64,000 nt of DNA from Toxonevra muliebris (Eukaryota > Arthropoda > Insecta > Diptera > Pallopteridae). Numbering within the stretch: position 1 is the first letter of the stretch; each line of letters opens with the position of its first letter. The stretch is taken from positions 65,980,079 through 66,044,078 of the forward strand of contig OY829327.1 of assembly GCA_963691655.1 (NCBI GenBank), written 5' to 3'. The position numbers were made by a program, and so were the translations under genes. Below the pieces are notes generated by a model. The model was not told where the DNA came from. It saw only the letters and a program-made list of their open reading frames with translations, and searched no databases. Shown one piece after another: positions 22,416 through 34,583 of the stretch.

Positions 22416-23426
22416 CAGAGCTGGGCGTGCAGAAGTACGATTGCTTTTTGAGTACGATTCCTTCATGTACTTGTACTCAAAATTTTTTTGAGTACGATTA
22501 CAGTAATCGTACTCGAAATTTTTTGAGTACGATTACAGTACTCGTTTTGGTTTATGATTACAAAAAATTTTGTATTAAATATTTGTAATTTGTTTATAAA
22601 ATGTTTGAAAATATGAATTTTAAGGTAACATAAATATGAATATGTTGAAATTCAGGAACAATATTTATTTCGGTTGCATATAAATTTGCATGGAGACATA
22701 TGTACATACATACAAAGTTTGAAATTGAAGAAAATAAAAAAAAATAATGAAAATAGAGAAAATAATGGGATTTCAATATAAAACTTACAAACTCGACTTC
22801 CTTAAAAAATTTAATGTTGAAGATAAACTTTGTATGAAGTTTCAATCTTTTATCAGCACCATTTGAAGCTTCACACTTCCGTTTTCTGTTGGTTAATGTT
22901 GAAGGAAACACATAAATTGGGTCTCTCATAGAATCATCCGAAGACCAGTCCAGCTCACCGGTAGACGACATCATTTATAACCAATTTTTTTTTAATGAAA
23001 TTGAAAATGCGGAATATCCAGAATTTTGAAGTTTGCAAAATTAACTATTAACTGTGTGAAGATTAGCGCCAGTAACAAATTAATTAAAATAAAGAACGGA
23101 AATTAATTTATAACTTATGAAAAAACGAATGATTTTTTGATGAATTGCTTTTATATTTGCTTATTGTTATTGACACGTCAACCTAGTGACATTTGTCTCA
23201 AAAGTAACTTAAAAATTTATTTATGTTTAAATATGTAGGTATTACATGCGTATGAGTAATTGTACAAAAAATTTTGAGTATGATTACTGTAATCGTACTC
23301 AAAAGAAAGTTAAGTACGATTACAGCAATCGTACTCAAAAATTTTTGAGTACGATTACAAAAAATATTATCGTATTATGTATTATGTGTAATAGATTACA
23401 AAAGTAATCGAAACCGCCCAGCTCTG
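22416..23426 (-). mobile_element. Non-autonomous hAT element (CAGAGCTGGGCG family)
   Basis: It has 12-bp perfect inverted ends, CAGAGCTGGGCG and CGCCCAGCTCTG. The perfect 8-bp duplication GTTTGATT flanks it (22408-22415 and 23427-23434). Repeated GAGTACGATTAC / GTAATCGTACTC units crowd both subterminal regions, like transposase-binding repeats. A minus-strand frame from 22974 starts MSSTGELDWSSDDSM and looks like the 5' coding exon of a transposase, but no catalytic or hATC region remains. This is a deletion derivative. Confidence 0.88.
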
Positions 23427-23485
23427 GTTTGATTAATAGTTAGAACATGTTATTTTACTGAAAAATGAGTAAACAATGAAAACCT

Positions 23486-23720
23486 ATGGTAATTTTTTTT
23501 ATTTACTACTTATACTATTATGGCACAACAGCCCCACGAGGCTCAAGGCCGAGCTTTTCGCATCTATTCATGTTGTGTGAGTTATATTTATACACGAATG
23601 GAAGGGGGTTACAGTTTTATGACGAATCCGAACGGCGAAGTGAAAAGTTTTTCATAAACATTTTTTTTATTTTTGGAAGTTTGCCATTGCCAGCCAAGAG
23701 GTGGTGCCCCGTTTAGAAAA
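23486..23720 (-). repeat. SINE-family body fragment
   Basis: On the minus strand it reads CTTGGCTGGCAATGGCAAAC, then CGCCGTTCGGATTCGTCATA and AAACTGTAACCC, the same ordered core as in the intact SINE at 23931-24241. No tRNA head is visible. It sits between two hAT elements. Confidence 0.65.
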
Positions 23721-23758
23721 ATTTTTATTTTCTACTTTTGATTTTGGAGCGTGTCAAG

Positions 23759-25351
23759 AGGCACCACGAAATAACTCCTAATCGAAAAATGAAATAACTC
23801 CTAATGGAAAGATGAAATAGCTCCTTATATTTAAATATTTAATATATTTCAATTTCGTAATGTTGTTTTTTGAATACAATACACACTTTGTACTTTGCTA
23901 TTTTGGCATCAAAATTAAATTCCTCGTACTAGGTTAGGTTGGTTAGGTTGGAGTGGCTGTCGAGAGACACACTTAGGCCTGAACGACCCATTGTGATACC
24001 ACATAGTTGGACCTACAGTTTAGCGCCGATTCCGAACGGCGGTGTGGCAATTTTTTATCGGCTTGGTGGTTTTGCCATTACCAACCAATGTGTGTACTTG
24101 TTCTTATAATTCTCATACACTTCATATTGATAGTGAATATAAGAAAGTAATGAAAATTAACCACCAGACGAAGACGGGAATCGAACCCGAACCTCCCAGA
24201 TGAAAGTCTAGTGCACTATCCACTAGGCTATCGAGGTCGTCTTCCTCGTACTAAAAATCCAAATATTTCAAATCCAGATGTCTCAAAACGGGGTACGGAA
24301 ATTCGACCAAAAAAATGAAAGAATTTCGGCCAAAATTTTTGGCTAAATTTCCTTTATTAAAAAGTAATTTAAGCCAAAAAAATCATTTGGAAATTCGACC
24401 AAATAATTTTTGGTTTCTTATTTCGTTTTTAAGGCTTCATTTCATTTTGTGGGGCCTTATTTTATATTTTTCATGTAATATTTTGAATTTTTATTTCATT
24501 TTTCTAAAAAAGGAATATTTTAAATTTTTTTGGGGCTTTAGCTAAATTTACATAAAATATAAACTAGACAAATAAAACGGTTATTACGCATTCTATCGTT
24601 TATAACTAATTAAAATTTCAATCAGAAGTTTGTTTCAATCATATGTAAGTTTAATTTACTACCGTTGTAGTACCTCATATGTATGCTTGTTGTTCAAGTC
24701 ATAAAAAATTTAAGATTTGGCTCAAATTCCTTTTACTTAAAAAAATAATAATAATTTTGTTTTAAATAGGAATTTGGGCCGACAACATTTTTGGTCGAAC
24801 TTCCTTTTCTAAAATACATTTCAACCAAAATCAAAAAGGAATTCCGACCTAAATGTTTTGGACCGAATTCCTGGGTGAATTTAAAAAAAGTATCAAATTC
24901 GGCCAAAAGTTTATTTTGGCCTAAATTCCTTCTTTTTTTGTTTGGAATTCTTTTTTAGTTTCGGTCGAATTTCACAGAGCCTAAATAGTTTCTTTGATTA
25001 GACTTTTAGGTGCCGTCACTGTAGAATGAATTTATTATAGAGGGTGGAACAATATAAAAATTAATAATATCCATATTTAGCCTAAGTACCTCGTGGTGTG
25101 TCTTTGGAAAGTTTACAGGATAAATTTCATTTATTTTTGCTCAAATTAGGAGTTATTTCATTTTTGAATTGGGAGTAAATTTATATTTGTATTAGGAATT
25201 GTTTCATTTCACTAATTGCAAAATAAGCCCTAAGAATTAGGATTTATTTCATTTTTGTATTAGAAGTTATTTCGTTTTTTGTTAGGAGTTATTTCATTAG
25301 GACTTATTGAGCGTTATTTAATTTTTCAATTAGGAGTTATTTTGTGGAGCC
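23759..25351. mobile_element. Non-autonomous hAT-like element (1.59 kb) with nested SINE
   Basis: The perfect 8-bp duplication GTGTCAAG (23751-23758 and 25352-25359) encloses ends reading AGGCACCACGAAATAACTCC and GGCTCCACAAAATAACTCC. Subterminal regions repeat AAATAACTCCTAAT several times in inverted orientation at the two ends. The interior (24290-24980) carries many short inverted AATTCGGCC/GGCCGAATT-type repeats. No transposase remains. A SINE is inserted at 23931-24241. Confidence 0.85.
23931..24241 (-). mobile_element. tRNA-Glu-derived SINE with 11-bp target duplication
   Basis: It is oriented on the minus strand and flanked by TTCCTCGTACT at 23920-23930 and 24242-24252. The head at about 24241-24170 contains an A box (TAGCCTAGTGGA), an anticodon arm with TTTCA and a B box (GGGTTCGATTCCCG), closely resembling fly tRNA-Glu. 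The body contains GCCGTTCGGAATCGGC and AAACTGTAGGTCC. The tail is CCTAACC-type repeats. It would depend on a LINE for transposition. Confidence 0.88.
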
Positions 25352-25359
25352 GTGTCAAG

Positions 25360-25744
25360 ATATGAACTCGGGCACCTGTGCGTAGCAGTCCAACACATTA
25401 ACCAGGATACATTTAGCTTTGGAGGATAAGGAGAAGGAAATGTAAACTTAGGTCTTTAAATTCTGAAATTACTAGCGAATACAAGCTGAATTTAATATAT
25501 CCTGTTGCTTTATTAATTGTATATAAGATTAGTAATTTTACGAAACGTGTTTAATTCATTTTTTTAGGAATGGAGTATTTGATGTTTCTGTGTTCTTTGG
25601 ATTGAAACCTATCGGAAATACTCTGAATTTAGTTATGTTGTCTGATTTGTACACATATATATATATGTATGTATACATACATACATTAAACAGCACACAA
25701 AAAAAAATCGGTGAAATTTTTTTTTGTGGTCAAATGGCTTCTTT
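25360..25744. other. AT-rich DNA, nothing recognised
   Basis: A TATA/TACA microsatellite lies at 25655-25690. No gene or paired termini were found. Confidence 0.35.
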
Positions 25745-26842
25745 CACACGTTAGGTTAGGTTTGGAAGGTCTCTAACCACGGTTTCCGTCAGCAGTTCGG
25801 GTAATGTCTTTATTGAACAATTTGATTCTCCGGATGAAGGTAAGAAGATCCGATAGCTCCACTTTCGTTATCTCTGTTAAACTACTGAAAAAGCGCGACC
25901 CCAAACATTGGAGTCTGCTCATCTGCAGCCTTGGACATTGACATAAAAAGTGTAGAATCGATTGAGTCTCTTCTTCATTATGACAACTTCTGCACAGTCC
26001 GCTAGTTGGAATACGTCACCGTTGAAGCATTGGTGCAATAGCACAATGTCCAGTTATGACTCCTGTGAGCAGACGTACTGCGGATTTGTTGTGCCCTAAG
26101 AGGGCATTTGTCCTCTTCCTATCTAACCTTGGCCATAAAGCCCGTGAAACTATACAGTCATCTAGGTTAGTCCAAGTGTCATTTGACACCGCGATATTTT
26201 CCTAAATAGTTCACATATTGGAGATTGTATAGAGATATCCGCCTCGTTAATGTCCATTTCAGACCCCTTCTGGCCATTTCATCTGTATTTCGTTCCCTTC
26301 AATATTTCTATGTCCTGGAATCCAGCAGAGAGTGACCTTGTGGTGCTCAATGGCCATCAGTGAAGCACGACATTTCTTTACATTCTCTGATTAAACTATT
26401 TTGGATACTATTGCCTTCATTACAGCCAGACTGCAGTGCTGTCGTTTTGAAAATTTTAAAGGGAGGAATTTTTCCTTTCGAGCGGAGGATTTTTCTCAAT
26501 GTCTAAAAAAATTTTTCAAAATGTCTAAAAAGTTTTAAAATAAGTATTGCATACTTAGATAATTGCTAACAGTTTCACTAATGTTTAGAATTTTATTAGA
26601 AAAAAATTAAATTTTTTGTTCATAACTTTTTTGTTACAAATTCAGTCATACTTAAAATTCTAAAAGTTATGACAAATATACAAATTCAAATAAAAACAAA
26701 ACAGTCTTTTCATTGGAAACAAACGGTTCAATATTAAGTATTAATATTAGTCATTTAAATTTAAAAAAAAACAGTAAAGATTAAAAGACTAAAATAAACA
26801 TTTCTTCCGTCTTCTCAAAACCGGGCATGAAAAAATTTTATG

Positions 26843-27043
26843 TTATGGAAAGGACCCAGTTGGATGCACAATTTTTTGTAGCATTTCCTTACCAACCATT
26901 ACTGTATTGACAGATGCAGTCAGTAAGCAATTTCGTTTTTTGTCTTTTGTTAATTTCAATTGGAAAAATATTCGTTCTGTCACCACACTGCTATATGGAA
27001 AACTTAAAATTGGCCCAATAAATTTTTTCAATTTTGAAAACAT
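26843..27043 (-). pseudogene. hAT transposase C-terminal (hATC dimerisation) remnant
   Basis: A 66-residue frame with ILSFPYSSVVTERIFFQLKL followed by TKDKKRNCLLTASVNTVMVG. The pattern S..ER.FS.LKL.KTK.RNRLL...VN is the diagnostic end of hAT transposases, where it mediates oligomerisation. The DDE core is missing, so this is a relic of the element at 26434-28315. Confidence 0.85.
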
Positions 27044-27373
27044 TTTTTCATTTGAAGCATTCTTTAAATGAAAAATTTCACACCAAAAGTCCTTCCTTTT
27101 TTTTTAGGAAAATCAGATACTGGTGCAGTATTTTTTTTTGTTAGTTTTACAAGCAAAAATTTCCGGAAATGGAATAAGAAATTTTGAATATCGGCATTAA
27201 CCCAGCGATAAATAAAACAGAGCTAGTCATAGTAACAAATATTTTATAGGCAGAAACGAAAAGAAAATAACCCAACCAAATTCATTTAATTTGATTTACT
27301 TTTATTTTGCATACAACCCAAAAATTCCAGAATATGAAATAGGAGGATTTTTTCTAATTGGGGAGGACCGGAG

Positions 27374-28251
27374 CAAGGCCGTATTTAGGGGGGAGGTTTT
27401 GGGGGTTCTGACCCCCCCCCCCAAATGTGGGAACTTTCATCTATTTTGTGATATTAATTGCCAGTGGATGAAAAAAAAGTCAAAATAAAATCTATTGAAC
27501 AGTTTTCCATCGGTTTCTTTATAAAAAGTCAAATATAAAAAAATAAACTTGAAATCTTAGTTACACTATGCAACCAGATCCGATTTGTTTTCTTTGACAT
27601 GAGGTTTGACTTTGGATACAAAAAGAGAAGGTGATGCTGAGCAATTCTGCATTTATAGTTTTTCTAGGTCAGTAACTGTTTTTAATTTACAGTTTCGGGT
27701 TAAGGGCTCATCTGGAAGGTCATGATTCAGCCTATAATTTCTGGATTTCGATGTTTGTAACACGCCAGTGTTCAGCTCTCCAATTTTTAAAAATGACCAA
27801 AAATTCTATTTTATCTAAAACGTAACGTGATGGGAAATTTTTGACCTCAGATTCGTGTTCAGTATAAAAAATTCATTCACAAATACTAGGAACCATTTTA
27901 TTCGCAAAGCCCATGTAGGGCAGTAGTAGTGGATCAGCTCCAAAGTTCTAGGAAACAATCTTAAAATGTAATTAATTCTTTAACCCATTATTGCTTAGAG
28001 CACCCCGACTCGGAAGACCTCTTTCAATGCAGTAACTGCACGGATTTCGGGAATATTAGCCAACCTCATCCGGATTCCTTATCATGGCCCGAATACCCAT
28101 TGATAATCATTTGAAAAAAATGAGCCTCTGACTATTTTTAGTATTTTTGGTAATTGTTTTGAGGTCGGGCTCATCATCAGTAATGGCAATTCAATGTCAA
28201 TTTTCTTCGAATGAAAACCCCCCCCGAAAAAAAATCCTGGCTACGGCCCTG
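27374..28251. mobile_element. hAT MITE nested inside the first hAT
   Basis: Ends CAAGGCCGTA and (reverse complement) CAGGGCCGTA are flanked by a perfect 8-bp duplication GACCGGAG (27366-27373 and 28252-28259). Both ends have G/C homopolymer runs just inside. Minus-strand sequence at about 27690-27900 is related to a dispersed repeat at 36705-36930. No complete transposase is present. Confidence 0.9.
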
Positions 28252-30585
28252 GACCGGAGGATTCAGATTTGAGCGGAGTACGAATACTCCGATCGGAGTA
28301 CCTTCGACAGCACTGCCTGACTGTCAGTAAAGATAGTGATATTCGAAATCTGAATTGTACTGTCTTGTAGAAGTCGAGCTGCTTTCTCAATAGCAAAAAC
28401 CTCTGACTGAAAAACGCTGCAGCTGTCAGGAAGACGATACGACCGCCTTAGCTGCAGGTCTTCGGTGTAGAGACCAGCTCCAGTTCCATTCTTCATCTTT
28501 GAGCCATCGGTAAAGATGGTAATACCAGCATTACCTGTTATCGAACCCAACTCCCAGTCTTCCCTGGTTGAAAATAGAGTTGGAATTCTAGTAATAAAAT
28601 CTAAATTTTAAGTCATATAACCCGTGGCCACATCTAAGTCATTGATTCCACTTTGATCCCTTCGCTTTATCTTACTCAAAATTGTAGAGTGTCCATAGTT
28701 TGCTGATCTCCACACGTTGGATTCTCTTAGTCTAAGAGCTCCTTTTGCGGCACACCCTTGAACAAACACCCGTAACGGTAAGAGATGAAATATCATATTC
28801 AGACCTTCCTGAGGTGCACTACTTACAGCCCCTAAGATCCCCAGGCTGACAAGTCTCTGTATTTTTCCCATGCGAGCTTGGTTGCTCTTCTCACCCAACG
28901 AGGGACCCATGGGTGGTGATGGGTCGAATGATTGTGATGTACATTCCATGAATAACGTACGGTGACAATCCCTATATTTTCCCAAAGGTCCTTTTACAGG
29001 TGCTTTTACAGGTATTGCTTAGGTATTTTTGTTTTCCTCGTGAACAAGACTAGCTCAGTCTTAGCAGGATTAACTGCTAAACCGTTCCGTCTAGCCCAGT
29101 TGGAAATTTCGCCAAATGCTGATTTCATAACCTCACTAATCGTCGACAAGAATTTGCCAGGGATTAATATTGCTATGTCGTCAGCGTAGGCTACAACCCT
29201 CGTTCTCTTTTCCTTGAAGATTCGTAGAATCTCATTAACTACTAAGAGCTATAGGAACTATAGGTTCCCCTTGTAGTCCTATTACTCACGGAGCCAGTAC
29301 CCATAGCAGCGTTAATGACTCTGCCTCTCACCATTGTTCCAATCCATGTCACTATGAAATCCTCAACTCCATGATCTGCCAACGCCTTACAGATGGCTTC
29401 CGTGTTTATATTATTGAAGGCTCCTTCAATGTCAAGCAAACCTACTAAAGTGTACTCCTTAAAATCTAATGACTTCTCAATAGTACTAACAACTTCATGA
29501 AGAGCGCTATCCACTGATCTACCTTTGCGGTATGGGTGCTGCGCGATGTCCATTGTGTGAATGCTCCTCTCATATACATGTCAATTAGCCTCTCAAGTGT
29601 TTTTAAAATAACCGATGAGAGACTTATCGGCCTATAATCTTTTGCAGTATCGTGATTTAGTTTTCCTGCTTTTGGAATGAAAATCACCATGACCCCTCTC
29701 CAAATCTTTGGCACAAACCCATCTGTTAGACATCGTGAAAAGATTTCCCCTAGATGAGACCCCCCGCTCTCAAGAGAATGTTGTAGCATGACTGGTATAA
29801 TTCCATCCGGTTCCGCTGATTTAAGCGGGTTGAATAAATTTATCGCCCAGGCGACTTTTTCCCTATCCACGATATCCAAGACGTCAGTCCTTGATGCCCG
29901 GACAAGATTTTCCATCTGATTTTAGATGGCGGTCAAGTCCATGCAACCTGGGAAGTGTGAACCTCAAGAGACTCCTGGCTCGAGTTTGTCCATGAACCAT
30001 TTATCTTCCGAATACTGCCGAAAGCTGTAGTAGTTCCAAGACAGTATTTTTTGAAGTCTTGATGTCTCATTTAAAGTCTCCATGGTTCCACAGAACTGCT
30101 GCCAAGAGTCCCTTTTTGCAGCCTTAATTCTACTTTTGTATTCATTAAAACTATCCCTATACTTATTCTAATCCTCTTCTAGTCGGCTTAGCTTAGCCTT
30201 GTTAAAGAGTCTCCTTGATTTCACCCTAAGTTGTCCTAACTCTGCGTTCCACCAAACCGTTTTTGGTTTGGATCGTGGCCTAGTTTGTGGACAACATAGT
30301 TCAAAAGATTTATTCAATATCCCTGTCAGAAGTTCTACTGCTTTGTCAATGTTAGCATTCCCTTGGCCAACTTTGACTTTCGTCAATGCAAGCTTTTGGG
30401 AAGCTGTTATTGAAAATTCGGACCAGTCTGCCCTTTTGGGATTCCTAAATGACCGTGAGACCTCTACTTCAGAGTTTATGGTGAAAAGTATCCATCTGAC
30501 CATCCAATTATCAACCCTAATAGTATTGGAATCTGTGACCAACGTTATATCAATGACTTCTTCCCTAACCCTGTTACGAAACGTT

Positions 30586-30620
30586 GGTTATATATATATA
30601 TAAATGTATATATATATTCA
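30586..30620. repeat. (TA)n microsatellite
   Basis: Alternating TA with short interruptions, located within the LINE's endonuclease-RT region. It is probably a later expansion. Confidence 0.85.
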
Positions 30621-31484
30621 AAAAATGGACTCACCTCTACTGTTGGTATCAGTACTGCCTCACAGCCAGCCACCAAGTCCAATCCGGGTGACTCCGCGGA
30701 CCTTCCTCATCGTATGGGAAGTATGCGGACGTTAGCAACAAGCTACGCTTATGCCTGTGTTCGTATACCACCGTTGTGAGTTCTCCAGTGCTGTAGGGAG
30801 TTAAAAGAAAAAGATTAATACTTTTCTTGTCAACTATACAGGTTCTTATCTTACCTTGGGTTGGTGGAACATAAAGGCGAAGTTGCTTAGCCCTAGTCCG
30901 TTAACCCTGCCTCTTACAAGCCAGGGTTCCTGGAACCAGAGCTACGTCTACCCTCTTTTCTGCGATGAACTTTATCAGGTCGAGAGAGGCTGAAGTGGAG
31001 TGGTGTAAATTAATTTGCACCACTTCCAGCTTCTTTCCTGTTGGTTTGTGACCAACCAGGAACACGAACCTTTAGGGGGCCTAACCCGAACCTGATGCTG
31101 CCCTCACAGCTTCTTAGTTTGGTAAGTGACGCCTGATCTACTCCGATCAGTGCGTCACTACCCACTCCATTTTTGCAGGGAGTCATAGAGACAATCTACC
31201 ACTCCGATTATCTAAGCGTCTTGTTTTGACGCCCAATAAGTTTCAGTATGAATTCCTGATCCGGAACCGGAGGAGGAATCCACACTGATACTATCGGCCA
31301 AACCGGAAGCCGAGAGCGAGGAACTACTTCCAAACGGGCCCCCTGCCAGAGTGCATCAAGACTGCTGATTGCACGCGTTAAGAAATCTGAGGATTTCTTA
31401 TTGCTGCAACCAACAACCTTAACACCCTTCTGCCAGCCAACCCCATCGAAACCCTGCCAGACAGGGCTAATGGAAACTCCAATA

Positions 31485-34400
31485 CAGTAACAAAATTTTT
31501 TTCCAAAATTTTACACGGTCTATTTTTAGAAATAATGATAAACAAAGACAGCCTGATTGAGTATTTCAAATTTGTATATCTTACTCTCTCTTGCCCAGTT
31601 AACTCTTTACAGTAGGCAGGGTAGAAACTATCCCAACTTTTGCATATTTTTTATGCATAGTGTGATATATTTTAACCCACCTCGAAAAGTTGAAATTACT
31701 TATCATCATTGGCGTAACTAGGTAGGGGCCTGGGAGGGGCACGGTCCACCCCAGCTAGCTCCAGGCCCCCCAGAAATAATATGGCAAGAAAAGTTAAGTC
31801 CAAAGAAAATGATTAATTTAAAGATTATATAAAAACTTACATTCATTAAAAAAAATTTGAATATCTATTAAAAAAAGAAAAAATTTTTGTTTACTTTTCG
31901 AGTTTTTGCTTTTGCAGCAAAAGCTATGATAAATACTTAAAGCAGTAAAAGATTAGTAGTTTCTACAACAAAATTGATTTATTTATTCCTTATTCTATTA
32001 GACATAGGGTAGCCAGACGTACTGATTTGATTAGGACATGTCCTGATTTTTTTTTAAATATTTATACTTTGAAATCTCGAAATCAGTACGAAAATGAACG
32101 GATTTTTATATTTTGTACTGATTTTGTACTGGTTTTTTCAAATTAATATCTTAAGAATTTTTATGATTAACCTTAATGGTCTTAAAATCGTTTTTGCTGA
32201 CAGTCTCACACTGTTTGTTTCTGTTTCTGTTTGTTCACCAAATAAAATACATATGCGTTACTGCTATCGAGAGGAGAAAAGCCATATTTTATTTTTATTT
32301 TATTTATTTATTTAGTTAAATATAATCGAAAAGCCAGATAAGGCCAAGTTTGATTACAGGAAAAAAAAATAGAGAGAGTAAACAATATTTACTTGAAAAA
32401 AGTTGGTTAACGTCAGTTTTTAGCCCTCTCAGCTAACTCTGAGCGTTAAACCACTTTTTTCCGCGTTTTAATTTTCAAAAAGCACTAAAACCAGAGGGAA
32501 AAGCGTTGAGTTGGCCAAACTGAGTATCATTACATAAAAAATAGTATTAAACAAGCGAGTATATTACGACAGCCAAATCATTTGGTGATCGTGCCGATCA
32601 AATTGCTATCTCTCTCAATTTTTCACTTTATACTGAAGCAACAACAACTCGTGCCCATGATGTGATCGTCTGCATAACCATTTGGATCTTGCTGGCTCCA
32701 CAAAGTAAATTTTGTTGTTATTGTTTGAGTACAATAAAATTCATTCGTTTTTATCAGTTTTCAGATCAAATAATGAATCAATAGGACGCTTGTTTCAAGT
32801 TGACTTTGGAAGATCAATATTTCGTGCAATCATGTCAAAATAAAACGTTTTTGTATGTTACTAAAATCATGAGGTTTGACGATGTGCAAAACCATAGACG
32901 TTACCGCTCTGATGATAAGTTCCAGCCAGTTCGCAATGTATGGAATCTGTCCTTCGCTTTTGTGCTTCATTTTGGCTTATAAAGTTTCCACTTATTCTCA
33001 TGGAATTTTTCCAAATGTTTTTTTTTTTATAGTTTTTTAGGAGACTATGAAAATTAAATCTTTACGTTAATTTTCAAAGTCATGACTTAAGTTCCTGTTT
33101 GATTCGTTATTTGAAGTAATAATATAATAAAATAATATAAACAGGCTTAATAAACAAATGTAGTCAAAACAACAACAGTGTATATAGAGACGGGCAAATC
33201 AGACGGCCGTTTCCGAATTCGCCACAATTCCTCATATCCATGGTCGCGTCGATTTTTCAAGAACGGATTTTCTGAAAAAAAATTTTTTAGTTTTTAATAA
33301 TCTATATGAGTATAACTCTCGTCGCACGTACCGTTTTTTATTTTTATTGTATTTTCCACAAAATGGCGACTGATTGAAAGTTTGTTTATGTTTTCGACCC
33401 TTAATTGTTGTTTCAAAAGAGCTTGAAATATAGTAAAAATCAAAAATTTGAAAAAAAAATTAAAATCGGTTAATATTGGATGAGTTATCGACGCGACCAG
33501 TTCGAGAAAAGTCGTTTCGAGAAAAACGCGTTTAAAGTTTTCACTATCACTGAAACGGCTGTAATTCAAGCAATTTTTGGAATTTTGACTTGAAATTTTG
33601 TACACATACACATTTTTGAATACATAAACTTTAAATTAAGATAAAAAAAACCCGTCACGGTGGCCTTCCCCCTTAACAATTTGATTCATTAAAATGTTCA
33701 GTTAAAAGATCGGGCATTTTTGGCTGATATCGACCCCATAATTTTAGCCGATACTGTCCGATACAGATTAATCGATAGGTTTCATTATTTTTTGGCATGG
33801 CGTTTTAATTGCTTGACCAATTATTAATGCTTTGTGATAAATTCATCAATCTTTTAGAATCTGATTTATCACTTTCCATAGTTCATTTCTGTTTTCAGGG
33901 AGTTATTTTTATTTATTTTAAGAATGGAGATTATTCTCTTATCAGGAAAAAAATACATTTGATTTTTTGTTTGTTTACTATTTGTGTTCAGTTTTATTTA
34001 GTTTATCGTTCTTAAATAACTTTGTTATATAACTTCATTCCAATTGTTGAATTATATTTTAGGAATATAAAAGTTTTATTTGTTTTAAAATTTTAAACTC
34101 TTCTGTTTTCCTTTGATTTTCGAAAGTTTGTCATAAGCTTCATCACCCTGTTTATCCATATAAATGTGCTAGCACTTTCTTTATCATAATTATAATTGTA
34201 AAACGAGCAATTTAAATCTTTACATAGTTTTTTTTATTTCAGTTCTAAAATAATTTTTAATTCATATTAACGAAGTAACAATAGAAATAAGTAGTACAAG
34301 CATACATTTGCCTTGGGCACGATTAGATTTTGAATTGCCTTCTGCGTATTATTTTATAAATATAATATAGTTTGGAGATATAAAAGACAATACATCATTA

Positions 34401-34580
34401 TGTATTAATAGAATCAAAAGTGAATGAGGGCAATTTTACATTTTACAATCAACAATTGAAGCGTGTGACGTGAATTGATTTTGAATGCTTATAATTAATT
34501 AATATTATTCACTGAATAATGAGTACACACTATGGTTACCAACTAACCTATTCTAATTAAAAGTAATAGAAACAAACGGT
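31485..34580. other. Intergenic DNA with transposon termini, no gene seen
   Basis: Lone hAT-like starts occur at 31710 (TTGGCGTAACTAGG) and 32008 (TAGGGTAGCCAGACGTACTG). A decayed copy of the CAGTGTGGCCAAC MITE lies at 32414-32522. The stretch 33190-33650 (with GACGCGACCAGTTCGAGAAA) has the look of an unclassified repeat. The last part should contain the 3' UTR of pps. No coding frame is supported. Confidence 0.4.
32414..32522. mobile_element. Decayed hAT MITE, related to 13107-13291
   Basis: Shares CACTTTTTTCCGCGTTTTAA, TTTTCAAAAAGC.CTAAAA and GAGTTGGCCA.ACTG with the intact MITE at 13107-13291. The ends are CAGTTTTTAGCC and GGCCAAACTG. No target duplication remains. Confidence 0.7.
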
Positions 34581-34583
34581 TTC

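Larger units (their letters stand above)
26434..28315. mobile_element. hAT transposon inserted in the LOA LINE
   Basis: Ends CAGTGCTGTCG and CGACAGCACTG form perfect 11-bp TIRs. The duplications CCAGACTG (26426-26433) and CCTGACTG (28316-28323) match at 7 of 8 positions. Removing the element and one duplication restores the LINE RNase H reading TDSQAVMKAIVSK without a frameshift. A minus-strand relic of the hAT C-terminal dimerisation domain remains at 26843-27043. The element is internally deleted and carries a second hAT at 27374-28251. Confidence 0.92.
25745..31480 (-). mobile_element. LOA-type LINE retrotransposon, decayed and interrupted
   Basis: A minus-strand non-LTR element with frameshifts. 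In 5'-3' order it contains: an ORF1-like end near 31360-31200 (ALWQGARLEVV, WIPPPVPDQEFILKL); an endonuclease start near 31050 (KLEVVQINLHHS); a linker (30542-30168); RT (29915-29242) with AGKLNHDTAKDYRPISLSSV, PYRKGRSVDSALHEVV and LLDIEGAFNNI; and an RNase H with ITIFTDGSK, FQSEVFAIEKA and ITIFTDSQA. At that last point a 1.88-kb hAT interrupts it (26434-28315). The RNase H resumes as VMKAIVSK, then HHKVTLCWIPGHRNIEGNE, then a tail with LCRSCHNEEETQS. The 3' end is TTAGGTTAGG-type on the plus strand. RNase H plus RKGRS and DIEGAF motifs point to the LOA/Bilbo-like group. Catalytic boxes are partly lost, so it is inactive. Confidence 0.88.

Noticed and set aside
24290..24980. Tandem AATTCGGCC-type repeats as a CRISPR-like array or satellite
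   Set aside because: Spacing and orientation are irregular and the block sits inside a flanked hAT-like element in a fly genome.
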